Shown: positions 1 to 6,476 of the stretch, piece by piece
Numbering within the stretch: the stretch's first letter is position 1
How the letters are laid out: each line of letters opens with the position of its first letter
From: Candidatus Nanopelagicaceae bacterium
GTDB taxonomy: Bacteria; Actinomycetota; Actinomycetes; Nanopelagicales; Nanopelagicaceae
NCBI GenBank assembly: GCA_947478965.1
Contig: CANJXW010000005.1
Span: 1-11,310, forward strand
Length of the DNA: 11,310 bases
Direction of reading: 5' to 3'
The notes under the pieces: generated by a model
Seen by the model: only the letters and a program-made list of their open reading frames with translations
What the model was told of the DNA's origin: nothing
Databases searched by the model: none
Translations under genes and position numbers: made by a program

Positions 1-457
1 CTAAGGGATTCGATGCTCCAGTAACGCTTTCGATGCCGACAAGTAGGAAGACTCCAAAGAATCCAATGAGCATTCCTGCAAGTCTGCGTGGTTGAAGAAC
101 TGTTTTATCACCGTAATACCAAGTAATAAGAGTCGACCAGATCGGTACAGATGCAACAAGTAATCCAGCCAGTCCAGAAGAGATTGATTGCTCAGCTGTA
201 CTAATAAGGATCCATGGGCCGATCATCTCCATTAAGGCATACAAGGCAACGTATTTAATCCCGCGCATTGCAGTACCGAGGGTTTTTTCTCGTAGTGCAA
301 GAGGTATCAAGATGAGAGCACCAATAAATACACGTCCAAAGACAACCATTGCTGGTGAGAGACCACTATCTGGATCTACTGCAACTTTGATGAAGAGGTA
401 TGGGATTCCCCATAGAAAACCAAGCAGGAGAAAGAGCCAGAGGGTTCGACGCGACAT
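1..457 (-). CDS. EamA/DMT-family transporter, partial (N-terminal half; C-terminus beyond the left edge)
   Basis: The frame is open from an ATG at 457-455 to the window edge and gives 152 residues. The protein starts MSRRTLWLFLLLGFLWGIPY, with the hydrophobic first helix and the W-G-x-x-(Y/F) pattern typical of EamA (drug/metabolite transporter) proteins. Further hydrophobic segments follow at about residues 40-55, 70-90, 95-115 and 125-142. This corresponds to the first EamA repeat of a ten-helix inner-membrane carrier of about 290-300 aa. The substrate cannot be told from sequence; family members export amino acids, nucleotides or drugs. It lies 43 bp downstream of glgA on the same strand, so the two could be co-transcribed. 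No TANNNT box sits 6-7 nt before its ATG. A GGAG lies 11 nt upstream, a rather long spacing for a Shine-Dalgarno site. The truncation is only the window edge. Confidence 0.85.
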   Translation of the reverse strand, partial: MSRRTLWLFLLLGFLWGIPYLFIKVAVDPDSGLSPAMVVFGRVFIGALILIPLALREKTLGTAMRGIKYVALYALMEMIGPWILISTAEQSISSGLAGLLVASVPIWSTLITWYYGDKTVLQPRRLAGMLIGFFGVFLLVGIESVTGASNPL

Positions 458-500
458 TGCAGGTATTACTCCATAACTAATAAATAAAGATGAGAGAGCT

Positions 501-1664
501 TTAGCGAAGAACGCTGCGATAGAGCGCCATAGTAGCCTTTGCTACAGCATCCCACCCAAAGTGTTGCTGCGCGCGCACTCGGCCAGCGCGCCCATAGCTT
601 GTGAGAAGTTCAGGTTGTGCCATCAGTCGAGTTATTGCTTCAGTGAGCGCCGATTCAAATGCTGAGGCATCTCCGGTGTAATCGACGAGTTCGCCAGTTT
701 TGAGATGATCTACAACTTCAGGGATTCCGCCTACGCGAGATGCAAGAACTGCGAGTTCGCATCCCATCGCCTCTAAATTCACGATGCCAAGTGGTTCATA
801 AATAGATGGACAGAGAAAGAGTTCTGCTTGCGATAAGACAGCAGTGAGTTCTTCGTGTGGCAACATATCTTTAATCCACCAAATATTTTTTCGCTGCGAT
901 TGCAGCTCTTCGATGAGGCGAGCAACTTCTTCACCAATTCCTGCCTCATCGGGGCTACCTGCACAAAGAACAAGTCCATACTGATCTGGAACATCCTTCC
1001 AAGCACGAAGGAGATGGGCCAAGCCTTTTTGACGAGTAATGCGTCCTACAAATGTTGCATAGGGACCGGTGATCCCATATTTCTCTAAAACTGAAGGGTT
1101 GATATTGGGTGAGAATTTAGAGATATCGACGCCATTGCGAATCGTATGAACTTTAGCTGGGTCGACAGCTGGATAAGCGGCGAGAACATCTGCTCGCATG
1201 CCATCGCTGACAGCGATGATTGCCGCTGCTGCTTCATAGGCAGTTTTCTCTGCCCATGATGAAATCTTGTATCCACCACCGAGTTGTTCGGCCTTCCATG
1301 GACGAAGCGGTTCAAGTGAGTGTGCGCTGACGATGTGGGGAATTCCGTAGAGCAGTGATGCAGTATGTCCTGCCATATTTGCATACCAAGTATGAGAATG
1401 TACTAGATCAACGCCCCCAAGATTTTGGGCGATTGCGAGGTCAGTTCCGATTGCTGCCAGTGCGGGATTAGCGCCGGCAAGTTCTAAGGGAGTCTCATAT
1501 CCAAAGGCACCATCGCTTCGAGCTCCGCCAAAGCAGTGAACATCAACGGCTACACCTTGCACAGTGCGAAGGGCTTGCGTTAACTCAACAACGTGTACAC
1601 CAGCCCCACCATAAACCTGAGGTGGCCACTCCTTTGTCACCATTGCGATACGAAGATCATCCAT
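501..1664 (-). CDS. glgA: Actinobacterial GT4 glycogen synthase / maltose-1-phosphate synthase (GlgA/GlgM type)
   Basis: This cytosolic glycosyltransferase takes glucose from ADP-glucose. The N-terminal Rossmann domain opens with IAMVTKEWPPQVYGGAGVHV (about residues 6-25), containing the Lys and Gly-Gly that contact the nucleotide sugar. The C-terminal domain has VGRITRQKG (206-214) and the E-x7-E signature EPLGIVNLE (290-298). This is the GT-B, GT4 layout of the short actinobacterial GlgA family, not the roughly 480-aa GT5 GlgA of Escherichia coli. The 387-aa length is complete. In mycobacteria the equivalent enzyme (Rv1212c, GlgM) makes maltose 1-phosphate from ADP-glucose and glucose 1-phosphate, and it is likewise divergent from glgC. 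I therefore cannot say whether this protein elongates glycogen, makes maltose 1-phosphate, or both. No Shine-Dalgarno is visible; a TACCAT box 6 nt before the ATG suggests a leaderless mRNA. Confidence 0.93.
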   Translation of the reverse strand: MDDLRIAMVTKEWPPQVYGGAGVHVVELTQALRTVQGVAVDVHCFGGARSDGAFGYETPLELAGANPALAAIGTDLAIAQNLGGVDLVHSHTWYANMAGHTASLLYGIPHIVSAHSLEPLRPWKAEQLGGGYKISSWAEKTAYEAAAAIIAVSDGMRADVLAAYPAVDPAKVHTIRNGVDISKFSPNINPSVLEKYGITGPYATFVGRITRQKGLAHLLRAWKDVPDQYGLVLCAGSPDEAGIGEEVARLIEELQSQRKNIWWIKDMLPHEELTAVLSQAELFLCPSIYEPLGIVNLEAMGCELAVLASRVGGIPEVVDHLKTGELVDYTGDASAFESALTEAITRLMAQPELLTSYGRAGRVRAQQHFGWDAVAKATMALYRSVLR

Positions 1665-1698
1665 GGGTAGATGGTAACTCGCGCCGCGATAGTTTCAC
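1665..1698 (-). promoter_or_regulatory. Putative leaderless promoter of glgA
   Basis: Read on the minus strand, a TACCAT -10 hexamer (1676-1671) is followed by exactly 6 nt and then the glgA ATG, so transcription would begin at or next to the start codon. A weak -35 candidate, GTGAAA (1698-1693), lies 16 bp upstream and matches TTGACA at 4 of 6 positions. No ribosome-binding sequence is present in the gap. This is inferred from position and consensus only. Confidence 0.55.
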
Positions 1699-1720
1699 TC
1701 CGCTCTAGTGCCTACGGCGC
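1681..1720. repeat. Inverted repeat between the divergent glgA and glgC promoters
   Basis: GCGCCG (1681-1686) and CGGCGC (1715-1720) are perfect 6-bp inverted arms 28 bp apart. They lie between the two -10 boxes, 4 bp from that of glgA and 8 bp from that of glgC. A smaller pair, CACT (1696-1699) and AGTG (1707-1710), lies inside but is not centred on the same point. The arrangement could be a shared operator, but arms this short can arise by chance. Confidence 0.3.
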
Positions 1721-1728
1721 AGTGAGAG

Positions 1729-1740
1729 TACATTTACCGC
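1729..1740 (+). promoter_or_regulatory. Putative leaderless promoter -10 of glgC
   Basis: TACATT at 1729-1734 fits TANNNT and is followed by 6 nt and the glgC ATG at 1741, the same geometry as glgA on the other strand. No good -35 was found at 16-18 bp, and no Shine-Dalgarno lies at normal spacing. The shared 76-bp region means factors binding here could act on both storage genes. Confidence 0.5.
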
Positions 1741-2964
1741 ATGGCCCGCCGCGATCTCCCACTAGGTATCGTCCTTGCAGGCGGCGAAGGTAAGCGATTA
1801 ATGCCTCTGACCGCAGATCGCGCAAAACCAGCGGTTCCCTTTGGTGGCTCTTATCGACTCGTTGATTTTGTTCTCTCTAATCTCGTTAATGCAGAGATGC
1901 GAAAGATCGCAGTGTTAACACAATATAAATCTCACTCACTTGATCGCCATATAACAACGACATGGCGCATGAGCACTTTGCTTGAAAATTACATTACACC
2001 CGTACCTGCCCAGCAACGCCTTGGCCCTCGCTGGTATACAGGAAGCGCTGATGCGATCTTGCAGAACTTCAATTTAATTCATGACGAAAATCCAAAACAT
2101 ATCTTGGTATTTGGTGCAGACCACGTCTATCGCATGGATCCAAGTCAGATGTTCGATGAGCACCTCGATAGCGGCGCTGGCGTAACCGTTGCGGCTATTC
2201 GCATGCCACGATCTGAAGCTCATGATTTTGGGGTCATTGAACTCGCTGAAGACGGAATCACCATTAAAGCCTTTCACGAGAAGCCATCGGATCCACCTGC
2301 AATGCCTGGCTTCCCAGATCTCTCCCTAGTTTCGATGGGTAATTACATCTTTCGCCGTGATGTCATGGAAGAAGCGCTAATCCTTGATTCAGAAGATTTA
2401 GAGAGTCGCCATGACCTTGGTACAAATATTATTCCGATGCTGACAAAAAATGGGCTTGCAAAAGTTTATGACTTTGAAAACAATATTGTTCCCGGAGCTA
2501 CCGAGCGCGACAAGGGATATTGGCGCGATGTAGGTTCCATCGATGCTTATTACGATGCTCATATGGATCTTGTTTCAATCCATCCGATCTTTAATCTCTA
2601 CAACCGCGAGTGGCCGCTTTTGACCAACCCACCTTCACTTCCTCCTGCCAAATTTAGCGAGAGCGGTATTGCACAGGATTCCATTGTTGGCGCGGGTTCG
2701 ATCATTTCTGGTGGACATGTAAATAGAACTGTTGCTTCCTACGATGTTCATGTTGGTTCTGGTGCTTTTATCGATGGATCAGTTCTCATGCCATCAGTAA
2801 AAGTTGGTGAACGAGCTGTAATTCGCAGAGCTATTCTCGATAAGAACGTCATCGTTGAGCCCGGTGCTCAAATTGGCGTTGACCTCGAACGAGATCGTGC
2901 GCGTTTTACTATCTCTGAAGGCGGCGTCGTCGTTGTCGGCAAGGGCGTACGCGTTACTGCGTAA
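1741..2964 (+). CDS. glgC: Glucose-1-phosphate adenylyltransferase (ADP-glucose pyrophosphorylase)
   Basis: This enzyme makes ADP-glucose and PPi from ATP and glucose 1-phosphate, the committed step of bacterial alpha-glucan synthesis. The nucleotidyltransferase core begins at residue 9 with [16 protein letters not shown] and continues [21 protein letters not shown] (27-47). [11 protein letters not shown] lies at 99-109, [10 protein letters not shown] at 124-133 (D127 is the expected metal/catalytic aspartate) and FHEKP at 178-182 (sugar-phosphate site). SMGNYIF follows at 198-204. The C-terminal third, from about residue 290, has the short hydrophobic repeats of a left-handed beta-helix. The 407 aa are full length for actinobacterial GlgC. 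The position equivalent to the E. coli fructose-1,6-bisphosphate activator lysine (K39) is D26 here, so allosteric control probably differs from enterobacteria. The 3' end overlaps the convergent esterase by 11 bp. Confidence 0.97.
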   Translation: MARRDLPLGIVLAGGEGKRLMPLTADRAKPAVPFGGSYRLVDFVLSNLVNAEMRKIAVLTQYKSHSLDRHITTTWRMSTLLENYITPVPAQQRLGPRWYTGSADAILQNFNLIHDENPKHILVFGADHVYRMDPSQMFDEHLDSGAGVTVAAIRMPRSEAHDFGVIELAEDGITIKAFHEKPSDPPAMPGFPDLSLVSMGNYIFRRDVMEEALILDSEDLESRHDLGTNIIPMLTKNGLAKVYDFENNIVPGATERDKGYWRDVGSIDAYYDAHMDLVSIHPIFNLYNREWPLLTNPPSLPPAKFSESGIAQDSIVGAGSIISGGHVNRTVASYDVHVGSGAFIDGSVLMPSVKVGERAVIRRAILDKNVIVEPGAQIGVDLERDRARFTISEGGVVVVGKGVRVTA

Positions 2965-3880
2965 GTTTCTTAATCTCTTGCGCTGCAAAATCAATCGCTA
3001 TCGTGGCGCTCGGGGTAATTCCTAAGTTGATAAAGAATCCATGGTTCATATCTGCAAACTCACGGTAGATAGTATTTACTCCATCTCGTTGCAGTAGCTC
3101 GTTGTATTTTTTACCATCGCTCAACAATGGATCAAAGTGTGCAGTGATGACGATGGCAGGTGCAACGGATGAGAAAGATTTGGCCGCGGCAGGAACGGCA
3201 TAGGGATTTTCATCGTGAGACCTTCCTTGAAGATAGAGGCCCCAGAACCACTCCATTGCCCGTGCAGTTAAACCAAAACCAGTCGCTCGCTCAATGTAAG
3301 AGTCACTAGCAAAATTCAGATCAATACATGGATAGACGAGTAATTGAAAAGCAAGGTGAATATTTTCATCTCGCGCTTTAAGAGCAACAGCTGCTGCAAG
3401 ATTGCCTCCAGCGCTATCGCCTGCAACGCCAACTCTCTGTGGATCTATCTTGAAATCTTCCGCATGATCAATGACCCACCGAAGAGTTGCATAGCAATCA
3501 TCAAAGGGAGTTGGAAATGGATGCTCAGGTGCTTTTTGATATGCAACGCTAATAATTGTGGCGCCACACTGATTAGCAAGTCGCGCAAGCATCGCGTCAT
3601 ACATATCGAGAAAGTTCAGAACCCACCCGCCGCCATGGAAGAAGATAAGAGCTGGCCTATGTGACTCATCTGTTGGCCGATAGATACGAATAGGTAAATC
3701 AGCGGTAGGTCCAGGAATAAATCGATTTTCAATCGCACATATCTTCTCAACTGGTCCAGCATCGTGGACTCTAGATTGGGTCATGGCGCGAAGTGTGGCT
3801 ATTGGTGTTTCCCAGGGCGGAAGTAATCCAGCAGCAGCTTGTTTATCTAAGTGGGCGCGGATTTCAGGGGCAAGTGCCAT
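2954..3880 (-). CDS. Alpha/beta hydrolase, hormone-sensitive-lipase (HSL, family IV) esterase
   Basis: Probable cytosolic carboxylesterase; no signal peptide is seen. The oxyanion-hole motif HGGGW is at residues 82-86, the nucleophile elbow GDSAGG at 154-159 with Ser156, the acid in HFDPLLSDG with Asp250, and the base in NHGFF with His280. All three catalytic residues are present and in normal order. I start it at the ATG at 3880-3878 (308 aa), because [14 protein letters not shown] matches the usual beginning of HSL-family proteins. A TTG at 3892-3890 would add four residues. Upstream, TATCGT (3908-3903) is a possible -10. The gene diverges from the phosphofructokinase and converges with glgC. 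The natural ester substrate cannot be deduced, and nothing ties it to glycogen or glycolysis apart from position. Confidence 0.9.
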   Translation of the reverse strand: MALAPEIRAHLDKQAAAGLLPPWETPIATLRAMTQSRVHDAGPVEKICAIENRFIPGPTADLPIRIYRPTDESHRPALIFFHGGGWVLNFLDMYDAMLARLANQCGATIISVAYQKAPEHPFPTPFDDCYATLRWVIDHAEDFKIDPQRVGVAGDSAGGNLAAAVALKARDENIHLAFQLLVYPCIDLNFASDSYIERATGFGLTARAMEWFWGLYLQGRSHDENPYAVPAAAKSFSSVAPAIVITAHFDPLLSDGKKYNELLQRDGVNTIYREFADMNHGFFINLGITPSATIAIDFAAQEIKKLTQ

Positions 3881-3975
3881 GGCTACATCCAATCAGAGAC
3901 CCACGATAAAGCCAGCGTAAGCCTTCATTCATGGGCAGATTTCAATTACTTCTGGGATTTCGCTAGACTCGCTGT

Positions 3976-3987
3976 GTCAACGTTGAC
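3976..3987. promoter_or_regulatory. Perfect 12-bp palindrome GTCAACGTTGAC, candidate operator
   Basis: The sequence is identical to its reverse complement across 12 bp and has a central CG, the form often seen in LacI-family operators. The flanking bases do not extend the symmetry. It overlaps the likely core promoter of the phosphofructokinase gene whichever -10 is used: just downstream of TAGACT (3964-3969) or just upstream of TACCGT (3993-3998). Its right half also resembles a -35 (TTGACG, 3983-3988). The binding protein is unknown. Confidence 0.45.
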
Positions 3988-4033
3988 GACTTACCGTAGA
4001 TCCCAAAAATTGGTCGATCTTTTTCTATGAACT

Positions 4034-4037
4034 GGAG
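4034..4037 (+). promoter_or_regulatory. Shine-Dalgarno of the phosphofructokinase gene
   Basis: GGAG lies 6 nt before the ATG at 4044, a normal ribosome-binding spacing. It supports this start and contrasts with glgA, glgC, aroG and ogt, which appear leaderless. Confidence 0.7.
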
Positions 4038-4043
4038 TTCATA

Positions 4044-5069
4044 ATGCGTATTGGTGTACTTACCGGCGGTGGCGATTGTCCTGGACTCAATGCAGTTATT
4101 CGTGCAGTAGTCCGCAAAGGCGTTAAAGAGTACGGACATGAATTTGTTGGATTTAGAGATGGCTGGAAAGGTCCACTTGAGGGCTTAACCATGGAGTTAA
4201 ATATCGAAACAACTCGTGGAATCTTGCCTCGTGGAGGAACGATCCTTGGATCATCACGTACAAATCCATTTAAGATTGAAAATGGCGTAGAGCGCATCAA
4301 GGAAAATCTCGAAAAGGCTGGCATTGATGCGTTGATCGCAATCGGCGGAGAAGACACGTTGGGTGTTGCAACAAAGCTTGATGCTCTTGGCGTCAAAGTT
4401 ATCGGCGTTCCAAAGACAATCGATAACGATCTCAACAACACTGATTACACATTTGGTTTTGATACCTCAGTCAATATCGCAGTAGAAGCGATTGACCGAC
4501 TTCATACAACTGCAGAGTCACATCACCGCGCACTTATCGTCGAGGTTATGGGCCGTCATGCAGGGTGGATCGCACTTCATGCAGGTCTTGCAGGCGGAGC
4601 GGCTTGTATCTTGATCCCAGAAGTTAAATTCTCTGTCGACAAAGTATGCGAATGGGTTGAATCTCGCTTTAAGAGCAGTTATGCACCCATCATCGTTATT
4701 GCAGAAGGCGCGATTCCTCAAGATGGTGACATGATGACAAAGGAAGGCGAGCTCGATGCCTTCGGTCACGTCAAGCTCTCTGGAATCGGCGAATGGCTCG
4801 CTCAAGAGATTGAGGCGCGCACAGGTAAGGAAGCACGTACATCTGTCCTTGGGCATATCCAGCGCGGTGGAACACCTACCGCCTTTGACCGCGTCCTTGC
4901 TACTCGCTTCGGCTTGATGGCAATTACAGCTGCATCAGAGGGAGACTGGGGCAAGATGGTTGCTCTCCATGGCACCGATATCGTTCGAGTTCCACTTGCT
5001 AGCGCAACTGAGAAGCTCAAAACTGTCCCTATCGAGCGCTACCAAGAATCTGAAATCTTCTTCGGATAA
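4044..5069 (+). CDS. pfkA: 6-phosphofructokinase, probably diphosphate (PPi)-dependent
   Basis: It phosphorylates fructose 6-phosphate to fructose 1,6-bisphosphate in glycolysis. The 341-aa length and residue numbering follow bacterial PfkA almost exactly. The phosphate-donor loop is GVLTGGGDCPGLNAVIR (4-20), followed by GGEDTLG (101-107) and VPKTIDNDL (122-130) with catalytic Asp127. MGRHAGW is at 169-175, AEG at 220-222 and GHIQRGGTP at 270-278. In this family position 104 separates donors: Gly in ATP enzymes, Asp in PPi enzymes. This protein has Asp104 together with Lys124, the combination of the Amycolatopsis PPi-PFK, so I infer use of PPi and a reversible reaction. The final donor assignment needs an assay. 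A good Shine-Dalgarno precedes the ATG. The gene is followed after 41 bp by aroG. Confidence 0.92.
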   Translation: MRIGVLTGGGDCPGLNAVIRAVVRKGVKEYGHEFVGFRDGWKGPLEGLTMELNIETTRGILPRGGTILGSSRTNPFKIENGVERIKENLEKAGIDALIAIGGEDTLGVATKLDALGVKVIGVPKTIDNDLNNTDYTFGFDTSVNIAVEAIDRLHTTAESHHRALIVEVMGRHAGWIALHAGLAGGAACILIPEVKFSVDKVCEWVESRFKSSYAPIIVIAEGAIPQDGDMMTKEGELDAFGHVKLSGIGEWLAQEIEARTGKEARTSVLGHIQRGGTPTAFDRVLATRFGLMAITAASEGDWGKMVALHGTDIVRVPLASATEKLKTVPIERYQESEIFFG

Positions 5070-5071
5070 TT

Positions 5072-5085
5072 AGGTCCCACGACCT
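5072..5085 (+). repeat. Short hairpin AGGTC-CCAC-GACCT between pfkA and aroG
   Basis: A perfect 5-bp stem with a 4-nt loop lies directly after the phosphofructokinase stop codon. No T-run follows (the next bases are CATTAATAAG), so it is not a canonical intrinsic terminator. A second GACCT at 5095-5099 could compete for the same left arm. It may be a weak mRNA-end structure or chance. Confidence 0.3.
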
Positions 5086-5098
5086 CATTAATAAGACC

Positions 5099-5110
5099 TA
5101 CCCTTATCCA
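5099..5110 (+). promoter_or_regulatory. Putative leaderless promoter -10 of aroG
   Basis: TACCCT at 5099-5104 is followed by 6 nt and the ATG at 5111. No Shine-Dalgarno lies in the gap and no good -35 was recognised. The geometry is identical to that of glgA and glgC. Confidence 0.45.
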
Positions 5111-6466
5111 ATGAACGAAAAGGTGACCACGATCGATACTCTCTTCACTCCGGGACTTGTTGCGGCTCAACAACCCAATTGGCCCGGCGGTCCTGATGGC
5201 GCAGCTATTACAGCTGCAGTCGCAGAGTTGAAGTCATTTCCACCTTTGGTCTTTGCCGGTGAATGCGATGATCTCAAGGCACGTATCGCAGAAGCAGCAG
5301 AAGGCCGCGCATTTTGGTTACAGGGTGGAGATTGCGCAGAAACCTTTGCCGCAGCAACTGCAGATTCGATTCGCAATCGCATCAAAACAATTCTGCAGAT
5401 GGCAGCAGTCCTTCAATATCACTCAAGCCTTCCTGTTATTAAGGTTGGGCGTATGGCTGGGCAGTTTGCAAAGCCTCGTTCGAATGATCTAGAAACTCGC
5501 GGCGATGTAACGCTTCCTGCTTATAGAGGGGATGCTGTTAATGATCTTGAATTTACGGAGAGTTCAAGAACTCCGGACCCACAACGTCTGGTTCGCGTTT
5601 ACAACACCTCAGCTGCAACTCTTAATTTAGTTCGTGCATTTACCCAAGGTGGTTTTGCCGATCTTCGACAAGTCCACGAATGGAACAAGGGTTTTATCCG
5701 TGATTCATCTGTTGGAGAGCGTTACGAGACGATGGCTAATGAGATCGGGCGCGCACTTGCCTTTATGAACTCAGCCGGCGTGGATCCGGACTCTTTCAAG
5801 AGCGTAGATTTCTACTCAAGCCATGAAGCGCTCATCCTTGAATACGAGAAGGCGCTCACACGTATTGATTCGCGCACCCAACTTCCTTATGACGTATCTG
5901 CTCACTTTGTCTGGATTGGTGAGCGCACACGTCAACTCGATGGCGCACACGTTGATTTCTGTGCAAAGGTTCGCAATCCAATCGGCGTCAAGCTTGGACC
6001 AAATTCAACGGTAGAAGATGCTTTGAAATTAATCGATAAGTTAGATCCAGATCGCGAACCTGGTCGACTTACCTTTATTACTCGCATGGGCGCTGGAAAG
6101 ATTCGCCAAGCACTTCCTGCTCTTGTCGATGGCGTAACAAAATCGGGAGCGAAAGTTCTTTGGGTCTGCGATCCTATGCACGGAAATACCTATGAAGCGC
6201 CATCGGGATATAAGACTCGTCGCTTTGATGATGTTATGGATGAAGTCAAGGGATTCTTTGAAGTTCACAAGTCACTTGGAACCCATCCAGGTGGAGTCCA
6301 TATTGAACTCACGGGTGATGATGTCACTGAGTGTGTTGGTGGAGGAGAACAGATCTCTGAATCCGATCTTGCGACTCGCTATGAGAGCGCCTGCGACCCT
6401 CGTCTAAACCACTCTCAGTCTCTCGAGCTAGCTTTTCTCGTTGCCGAAATGTTGCGCGATCGCTAG
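5111..6466 (+). CDS. aroG: Class II 3-deoxy-D-arabino-heptulosonate 7-phosphate (DAHP) synthase
   Basis: This is the first enzyme of the shikimate pathway; it condenses phosphoenolpyruvate with erythrose 4-phosphate. The 451 aa match the plant/actinobacterial class II family. Metal ligands are visible at a constant 12-residue offset from Mycobacterium tuberculosis AroG: Cys75 in QGGDCAE (Mtb Cys87), His357 in DPMHG (His369), Glu399 in HIEL (Glu411) and Asp429 in ACDPRLN (Asp441). Substrate-binding segments include GRMAGQFAKPRS (113-124), the YRGD segment (138-141), VWIGERTRQLDGAHV (267-281) and THPGGVH (391-397). The constant offset means the protein is about 12 residues shorter at the N-terminus with no internal indels, so the region forming the Mtb aromatic-amino-acid regulatory sites is mostly present. 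Feedback inhibition is plausible but not shown. A leaderless start is likely, and ogt begins 10 nt after its stop. Confidence 0.97.
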   Translation: MNEKVTTIDTLFTPGLVAAQQPNWPGGPDGAAITAAVAELKSFPPLVFAGECDDLKARIAEAAEGRAFWLQGGDCAETFAAATADSIRNRIKTILQMAAVLQYHSSLPVIKVGRMAGQFAKPRSNDLETRGDVTLPAYRGDAVNDLEFTESSRTPDPQRLVRVYNTSAATLNLVRAFTQGGFADLRQVHEWNKGFIRDSSVGERYETMANEIGRALAFMNSAGVDPDSFKSVDFYSSHEALILEYEKALTRIDSRTQLPYDVSAHFVWIGERTRQLDGAHVDFCAKVRNPIGVKLGPNSTVEDALKLIDKLDPDREPGRLTFITRMGAGKIRQALPALVDGVTKSGAKVLWVCDPMHGNTYEAPSGYKTRRFDDVMDEVKGFFEVHKSLGTHPGGVHIELTGDDVTECVGGGEQISESDLATRYESACDPRLNHSQSLELAFLVAEMLRDR

Positions 6467-6476
6467 ATTTTGATCT
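6441..6476 (+). promoter_or_regulatory. Putative ogt promoter inside the 3' end of aroG
   Basis: TTGCCG at 6441-6446 (4 of 6 to the -35 consensus), a 17-bp spacer and TAGATT at 6464-6469 form the best two-part promoter in the window. The -10 contains the aroG stop codon TAG, and the ogt GTG lies 7 nt beyond it, so the transcript would start at or near the first codon. Confidence 0.6.

Larger units (their letters stand above)
3881..4043. promoter_or_regulatory. Divergent esterase / phosphofructokinase intergenic region
   Basis: These 163 bp separate the esterase from the phosphofructokinase. They contain a possible esterase -10 (TATCGT, 3908-3903, minus strand) and two TANNNT candidates for the kinase gene: TAGACT at 3964-3969 and TACCGT at 3993-3998. 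Neither has a convincing -35. A perfect palindrome lies between the two plus-strand boxes and is listed separately. No open frame or RNA gene was recognised. Confidence 0.45.

Noticed and set aside
3881..3892. TTG start for the esterase at 3892, four codons upstream
   Set aside because: The ATG at 3880 gives the usual HSL-family N-terminus; the TTG has no better ribosome-binding site. It is kept only as an alternative.
4025..4441. A 138-aa minus-strand open frame opposite the start of the phosphofructokinase gene
   Set aside because: It lies wholly antisense to a strongly conserved gene, has a low-complexity Ser/Pro/Ile composition and shows no recognisable motif.
5072..5085. Intrinsic terminator after the phosphofructokinase gene
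   Set aside because: The stem is only 5 bp and no T-run follows, so it is listed as a hairpin, not a terminator.
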